From Guyanagaster necrorhizus (lineage: Eukaryota > Basidiomycota > Agaricomycetes > Agaricales > Physalacriaceae), in the NCBI RefSeq assembly GCF_019112545.1, contig NW_025064897.1, positions 367,336 to 431,335 of the forward strand: a DNA stretch of 64,000 bases. Reading direction: 5' to 3'. Positions within the stretch are counted from its first letter, which is position 1. Each line of letters starts with the position of its first letter. Positions 58,121 through 64,000 of the stretch are shown piece by piece. Made by a program: the position numbers and the translations under genes. The notes beneath the pieces were generated by a model. The model did not search any database. It saw only the letters and a list, made by a program, of their open reading frames with translations, and had not been told where the DNA came from.

Positions 58121-58380
58121 GTTTATAGAGATATAGGCTGCACCACTTTACAATAATTTTTTTTATGTTTGTCATAGTCCATACAAATAAATTATGTTCT
58201 TTATTGTTCTAATATATGCACAATATCATATCAGCTTACTACAATTTTGGATCTGACAATGCATATTCCTAACTAAAACCATATACATTATATGATATAT
58301 ATTTCTAGCCTATTTCTCTACTCTCCAACTGCATTCCAGTCTAATCTATATACAAAGTCAGAATTATGCATTTCAATATC

Positions 58381-58403
58381 ATGCATTGTGAGATAGTCAA
58401 CTG
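58381..58403 (-). repeat. Right terminal inverted repeat of the pogo-like element
   Basis: Reverse complement of the left TIR, ending GTCAACTG at 58403 with TA (58404-58405) outside. Confidence 0.95.
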
Positions 58404-59967
58404 TAGATTGTGACCTTTCCAGCAGCAATAAGGTCCTTGAAGATGTCATTCATCATCCACTGGAATGTGGCTGGTGAATTGATGAGGCCAAAGAACATGA
58501 CCATCAGCTTGAAGAGTTCTTGATTAATGCAGAAGATGGCCTTCTATTTGTCACCTTCTTTGATCTGCACATTGTTGTAACTCCAATGGACATCTAGCTT
58601 GGTGTAGTACTAGGTGCTGCAGAGCTTGTCTATTAGTTTGGAGATCAATAAAAGAGGATAATGATTTTTTATTATCATCTTGTTGAGCTTCTGATAATCT
58701 TACACAGGTCAGAGTTTACCATTCTTCTTTTTAACAAAGAAAAACAGAGAAGCCATCAGAGACTTTGATGGTCATATCTGCTCACTGGATAGATTTTCAT
58801 CTAGGAACTTGTTAAGTTCCTGTTGTTCATTATTGCCAAGTGAGTATATCTTGTAATCCAAATTGGCATTGGCATTAGGGATCAGCTTGATAGCATGATC
58901 TCAGGGTTTTAGAGTGGATAGCTCATCAAAGCTCTCCTTTTTGAATAGGTCATGGTAGTCTTACACTCATTTGAGTACCACCTTCTTGAACATCTTCTCA
59001 TCCTTTTCTGCATTGGCTTTTACTGCCAGGTCATTCACATAGCACATAGCACAAATGTGTATTGCTTTCTGTAGGTCCATGGTGAGGATTGTTTCACTGT
59101 CCTCCATCTCCTCATCTCACCAGTCCTATGGATCTTCATTGGGTAGTTCAAATGAGATCTTCTGATATTAGCATCTTACAAATGTGATCCAATTGGTCTT
59201 TCAGTTGATGAGCAGATTATAGCAGATCAACCAGTTATAGTCAAAGAAGATCTTCTTGGTCCCTAAATTAGTTACAGCCAAGTCAATTCTTTCAGAATGA
59301 TCACTGATAGTGAGTCTGAGTTTGATGAACTCAGTGATCATATTGGCTTAGTTCTTAGTGCTATCCATATTATAGACTGGAATAGGGGCTGCCATAGCCT
59401 GGGTTGAGAGATCATGCTTAATGATAAAAGCATAATTGATTGAGCTGCCAGTGCAGCCACTGTCAATCAGAGTGATGACTGCATAGATACTGTGAGATAT
59501 AAGAGTCTTAATTTGGGCTTTAGCCAATAGGTCTCAGTCTAGGGTCTTAGATCATCAGATAAACTTCTGTGGTCCTCAAAGTTTGTTGAGCCATTCTAGA
59601 GCTCAACAGTGCTCAGTTTTCTTCATTTCTTCTATCATCTCATCAATCACTTCTTCAGCTCAGATCTTGTGGACCCAGTTCTTGAGCATGGCTTTTGCCA
59701 CAGCTTCATCCTTTGTGTCCTTGATGGCTTGCCAAGTCCATTTGGTGTCAAATAGCTTAAGCCAATTGGTGGGACTTGCTGTCTCTGTTCAGCTTACAGG
59801 TGGTTGAGTTTTCTCTTTAGATGATTCTGATTGTTGAGTAGTAATGTCAGGTATATTCAAATGCATGCATAATTTAGATATAGGTAGTACTACAGAGATA
59901 GTATCAGTCTGTCCAGCATCTGTATGTGACACACCACTTGATGTTCTAGCCAAGTCAGTGAAATTAC
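58404..59967 (-). pseudogene. Element F pol, N-terminal part: protease and start of RT
   Basis: Opens just past the Gag stop (VSNFTDLARTSSGVSHTDAGQ near 59965-59900). The linker is about 59580-59900. Protease about 59200-59500 (LIDSGCTGSSINYAF, catalytic Asp kept). RT from about 58990 to 58404, ending in the strand before the active site (KVTIY), where the pogo element cuts the Tyr codon. Broken by stops. Confidence 0.85.
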
Positions 59968-62900
59968 TCACTGCTTAGCCTCATCTTTTACTTTCTCGAT
60001 CTTTGTCTCTAGTCTAAGGCCTTCTTTCTCCTTCTGTAATTCTGTGATCAGCACTCTGAGATCCTCTCAGGTATGCTTATTCTTCTTCTGAGAGCAGTCT
60101 CATGCTATGTGACCCTTCTGGCCATAATTGAAGCACTTACTCTCCTTCTCAAGTTGATCTATATCCATTGGCTTACCCATTCCAGTAAATGTTATGCTCA
60201 TACCAGTTTTCTTCTTGCTATATGAGGAAGTTGGAGCTGAGCCACCAGACTTGGCAGATATGTTTGAACTGGAGGAGGTGGGCTTTGCATCTTATCCTTG
60301 ATGTTTCTGTCCTCCAGTGGACAGGGTGACTTGTTCAGTCTTCTGCCACTGTCTCTCCCTGTACATCATTATGATGCATTTCTTCTATGCATTATATCCT
60401 CTTGGAATATTCTGGCCAAGGTCTAAGATGATCTTCAGATAAGAGAGCAGTGCTCCCATCTTCATATACTTGATTATTTGGCCTATATCTGCAACATCAT
60501 CCTAGACTCCAGCAAGTTTGCCAAGTTGTTCCAGCTTATCTAAGTATTCAGTGGCTGGTTTATTGGCTATCTTGTACTCCTTCATCTTTTATTTGTGCAC
60601 CTCTTGCATAGCTAGGTCTATGAACTTGTCAATGATCATCTGTTTGAGCACTGGCCATAAGAGCATCTAATGGTGCTGTTACATGATTGACTAAAATGTG
60701 GAGGCCAACAATACTCATCACATTTTCACTTTGTCCTCTATATGGGTTGTGGCAAATGTCACCTTGTATATATCAAGAAGGAAATACAAGGTAAAAACTT
60801 GGAAGTACTAGTCACAATCAATAAGAAATCAGTCAATGTCTTCTAATGCTCTTCTGAAGGAGCAAAGCTTGCATACAAGGACTGGCTTGCAGTTGAGGAT
60901 GGTCATGTCAGCCATAAGAGTGATTATCAGATTTGGAATCCCACTAAATAGTGGGACAGTCCAAAATGTCAGAGATCCTGGAAAGAAATGAAGAGAGCCA
61001 TCATCAGCAATGGGACTCCTCAGTGACAGTACCTTCTTATATACTATGTGCCCATTCTGGATGGTGAAGCCTAATTTAAGTGCTTCAGAATCATTCTCTG
61101 TGAGAGGAGGCACTTCTGGAGCCTTCCTGCTTCTACTGCCTTCAGTCTCATCTGACAGTGGTTGACTGGCAAATAGACAGTGCATTGGCTGTGCCCACAG
61201 ATTCTGGTAAGGGTCCTTTGGCCTTGGTCAGCTCTGTGTGAGCTTAAAAGCTGTACTGTGGATGGCTGAGGTTGTGAATATATATCATGACAACATGCTT
61301 CAGATCAACAGTGCTATGTAAATGGCTCTACTTGGTGCTACACTTGGCATTCATGGCATTGGTTGGATGTTGAACCTGGACTTATATGCTGGTAGCAGTG
61401 TGAATTGATGTCCTAAATATTTGTTATTATAAATAAGAATGGCCTACTCAGTGGCTGCATATTGAATAATATCTGCATGCTTGATTCTGTTGGTAGTAGT
61501 ATATCTTAGTCCTATAGGTGACACTATCAGATGTCATTCATCCACAATGTAGCTGCCTCTTTCTGATACTACAGCCATAAAAACTCACTCTGACACTTCT
61601 CCTGCACCTTTCTGGCCAATTCCTCCTCTATCAGTCATTTCATAAATATGCTCTCTCACTCAGAGAGAGAGTCCTCATCCTCTTCATTCTCATCCATCTC
61701 ACCCTTATCTCTTTCAGTGAGAGAACTGCCTTTGGGTGGGTCATAGATGTCTGGGTTGGCTAGACTGCTGCTGCTGAGTGCTAAGTCTAGTGTTGTCTGG
61801 TCTGGGGTGAGGAGAAGGCTGTCATCCTTGTTGTTGCTTATTGAGGGCCTTATTTCTTGCTGCTTCTGCCACCACTGCTTTGCAATATCAGCAGAAGTTT
61901 CTGTAGAAGTAGAGTCTGAGAAAGAGAGATATAATACATTTATATAGGACCTGCTTGAGGTCTCTGGTGGAGTCAACACTTTCCTTGTTGCCTCTGAGAT
62001 CTCCCCCAATACTAGATAAGTCTCTATCTCAGTGTGGGAATTTTATTGATCTCAGCAATTGAGTTAGTCTTATATGATAGCAGGTGGTTGTTGTCAAGAT
62101 TGAGCAATGCTCATCAGTGAACATCATCTGTGTAGATGATGCCTTCAGAGATCACAGTCTAGGGGTTGTAGTTTGGGTTATTGGAAGTGCTGAGCTCCCA
62201 GAATGGGGTAGGGGAATTGACGAGAGTATAGTCAATAGTGAAGGTTTTAGGGCTCTCTGAGCTTCTCCTCCAGTCTGCTCTGTCTCAAGCTCAGAAGTAC
62301 CACCCAAAGAGGGCATCCTCTCTGGCTGTCTTATACTCAATACATGCTTGCTCTTGGATATACTTGGCAAAAGAATCAGTATGTTGAACTTCATCCTCTG
62401 GGGAGAGAACCAGGTTAACAGGATTGATTGGTTATATCAGGCTTAGTGGGCTTAGTATGCTTCTTGCTCAGTGAGCTTCACAGCATCTCTAGCACCACTC
62501 TATTCACTTGACTTGAAAGATAGCATTCCTTCAGTATCACCACTTATCACTGTCATCTGCAAAGTAGACATCATCAGTCCTGATGACACCAGTTCTATTC
62601 CTCTTGCTGTCTGTGCTTTGATTCCCAATGTATAGCTCAGTGGAAAAACTCTCCCTGCTGTCTGTAGGTATTATGTATAGAGATTTGTAGTTACTGTTTA
62701 TTGGGGGACTTCTATTCTCTTGAGCCACCTCAGAGGCATCAAGAGAGTCTCTGGCATAGCATCCAATGCTGGGCTCAGAAGGTGCAGTTGAGGAGGTGAC
62801 CCTCATCATAGGGATGCAGCTGACAACATCTACACACTCAACTCATGGGATTAGCATGTCAGGCCTTGATCTTCAAAACCCTGTAGTCCAAGAGTTGCTA

Positions 62901-63262
62901 TCATCTCAGATGATTGCCATCAGGGATCATAGCAGGTATTGATGTTCTTCTTTTTCCTAAGGGCACTGCAAATGCATGTCTCCAGAGTCAGCTTCAGATA
63001 TGGTTCCTTCTGTGAGCTGAAAGGACTGTCTGACAGATGAAGAGATGTTGTAGAGAGAGAGGTCAAGTGTGATATTGCATAAGATTTGATGGATATGCTG
63101 GAATTCTTGATAATGATAGATTGCTCAGACTGTTATTGATTGACATCTATGGCACAGCTGTATAATCACTAATAAGCTTAACAATATTCTGATGATAGAA
63201 GCAAGGAGTTTGAAGAACTTATGGGTGAAGTTCAGATCAGATGGATTGAGTGCAAGGAGCAT
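59968..63262 (-). pseudogene. Element F gag with a long N-terminal extension
   Basis: About 1,098 codons. The start is the ATG whose complement is at 63260-63262, 57 nt from the LTR. The N-terminal domain reads FFKLLASI, then LLSLLVIIQLC, QSITV, YHYQEFQHI. The extension includes open stretches at 62537-62809, 62152-62394 and 61656-62009, the last ending in an acidic block (DENEEDEDSLSE). The capsid-like region is about 60200-60860. The zinc knuckle at 60094-60135 reads CFNYGQKGHIA, a stop, DC, the second Cys now Tyr. Stop TGA 59968-59970. Same architecture as C and B gag, supporting that the extension is coding. Confidence 0.78.
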
Positions 63263-63295
63263 TCAGTTTCTCAGCACAATTGAGCTTGAGAAAGG

Positions 63296-63318
63296 AAAGC
63301 TAGAAGCTTCAAGCTAAT
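63296..63318 (-). promoter_or_regulatory. Primer-binding site of element F (self-priming type)
   Basis: Plus strand AGCTTCAAGCTAAT abuts the LTR. The F LTR carries TTAGCTCAAAGCTGG at 63472-63486, i.e. CCAGCTTTGAGCTAA in RNA sense. Pairing covers about 13 nt with two transitions. Confidence 0.7.
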
Positions 63319-63787
63319 TGTTAAGCCCAAATGACATGTGACCTAAACACATGATAAACTGACACTGTCTCACACTTCAGACAATGATATCAGAGTTCAC
63401 TTGATATGTTATGTGGCTTTGTGTTGCAAGGCCTTTAGATTAGCTTAAGATAAGATAGTAAAAGAATAAACTTTAGCTCAAAGCTGGAGATACTACAGTG
63501 AGAGCTATGCTACTTATATACTAGTCATCATCCATCTAAAGATATGACTACCTAATTGTGCATCCTGGCATTATAAAGCATTTTGTCCAGTTTCATTAAG
63601 CTACCTACAAAAGGGTATTGTCTGTCATCAAGCAGTTATCATCATGTTGAAGGACAATGACTGACTAGATGTTGTTGTGATGACTAAGCCTATCCCACAG
63701 TTCTAAGTGCTGGTCTAAATGCCCTGACTAAGCAAAGATAGAGGTCAATTCCTCAAATAAAGATAAAAATAAGGAAAAATCATAACA
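63319..63787 (-). repeat. 5' LTR of element F
   Basis: 469 bp, TGTTAAGCCC to CATAACA on the plus strand. Followed by GATCT (63788-63792), the altered copy of the target duplication. Confidence 0.93.
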
Positions 63788-63792
63788 GATCT

Positions 63793-64000
63793 AGACTGCC
63801 CTAATGAGATAGTGTCTCCACTCCTCAAGAGCAAGTATTATAGCAAGGAGCTCTTTGTCATAAATTTCATAGTTGCATTCAGTAACTGTCAGAGCCTTGG
63901 ATAGGAAGGCTACTGATCACTATTTCTCATCTTGCTTCTGAGAGAGCATAGCCCCAATCATTTCTTCACTTGAGTCAGCTTCAACTCAGAATTGTCTGTC
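63793..64000 (-). pseudogene. Element G pol, continuation of RNase H to the window edge
   Basis: Continues the G RNase H broken at 44989 (plus-strand text of the same region in F, 47281-47500, is closely similar). G therefore extends beyond the right edge, where its RT, protease, gag and second LTR should lie. Confidence 0.8.

Larger units (their letters stand above)
47911..58403 (-). mobile_element. Pogo/Fot1-like DNA transposon, split by element C
   Basis: Terminal inverted repeats begin CAGTTGACTATCTCACAATG at both ends, about 23 bp perfect, flanked by TA (47909-47910 and 58404-58405), the target site of the Tc1/mariner-pogo superfamily. Without element C (49553-57644 plus the extra 5-bp duplication) it is about 2.4 kb. 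It encodes one transposase on the minus strand with a CENP-B/HTH N-terminus and a DDE domain. It inserted in the Tyr codon of the F RT active site. Confidence 0.95.
44990..63787 (-). mobile_element. Element F: Ty3/gypsy chromovirus inserted in G, split by a pogo element
   Basis: Minus-strand element with two 469-bp LTRs (44990-45458, 63319-63787). Target duplication GGTCT (44985-44989) versus GATCT (63788-63792), one transition apart. Internal sequence 45459-47910 and 58404-63318. Order: PBS, long gag, protease, RT (split), RNase H, integrase, chromodomain, polypurine tract. Confidence 0.93.

Noticed and set aside
1..64000. Search for tRNA, rRNA, CRISPR arrays or host protein-coding genes
   Set aside because: No cloverleaf-like or rRNA-like segment, no regularly spaced repeats, and no open frame free of transposon similarity and long enough to propose as a host gene.

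Overview
This window looks like repeat-dense heterochromatin from a filamentous fungus, probably a basidiomycete of the Agaricomycetes. The evidence is the gypsy lineages present, especially element D, whose integrase and Gag types are common in mushroom-forming fungi, together with a pogo/Fot1-like DNA transposon and a 49-nt fungal-type intron. The sequence is AT-rich and strongly CpG-depleted, and almost every reading frame is broken by TGA, TAG or TAA at former CGA, TGG and CAG/CAA codons. I see no intact host gene, rRNA, tRNA or CRISPR array. Nearly all of the 64 kb can be assigned to nested transposons. 

Layout, left to right. 1-290 is an LTR of the A family and 291-566 an LTR of the chromovirus family. 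567-1701 is a plus-strand Gag/protease remnant (L). 1702-25442 is a minus-strand chromovirus (B). Its 5' gag is split by a plus-strand gypsy element (D, 7775-15421, itself carrying a 1.4-kb unknown insert), and its 5' LTR is split near its right edge by a younger gypsy element (A, 17453-25423, target duplication AAGAG). 25443-29669 is the pol and 3' LTR of a plus-strand chromovirus (K), sitting in the integrase region of J (29670-31900). J is followed by H (31901-32856 and 39141-39571), which is interrupted by E (32857-39140, target duplication CAATT). 39572-41790 is a deletion derivative of the A family (A3). 41791-42285 is unassigned. 42286-64000 is a deep nest: chromovirus G contains a solo LTR (44362-44867, ATAAT) and chromovirus F (44990-63787). 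F is split by a pogo-like transposon (47911-58403, TA duplication), whose transposase gene is split by chromovirus C (49553-57644). 

How the parts work. The main family (L, B, C, E, F, G, H, K and probably J) consists of Ty3/gypsy chromoviruses with Gag, protease, reverse transcriptase, RNase H, integrase and a C-terminal chromodomain. Three features stand out. (1) The primer-binding site beside the 5' LTR is complementary to a stretch just downstream of the LTR TATA box, and the two arms change together between families, which indicates Tf1-type self-priming. (2) Gag starts 57-59 nt from the LTR with a conserved hydrophobic N-terminal domain I do not recognise, and in B, C and F it is about 1,070-1,100 codons long, most of it upstream of the capsid. 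(3) Element A carries, antisense to gag-pol between the chromodomain and the 3' LTR, an intron-containing gene for a coiled-coil protein with a Zn2Cys6-like cysteine cluster. A fragment of a related gene is kept in A3. 

All calls come from reading the sequence by eye. Domain edges inside decayed pol genes are approximate, typically to within 50-100 bases; LTR, TIR and target-duplication edges were read base by base.
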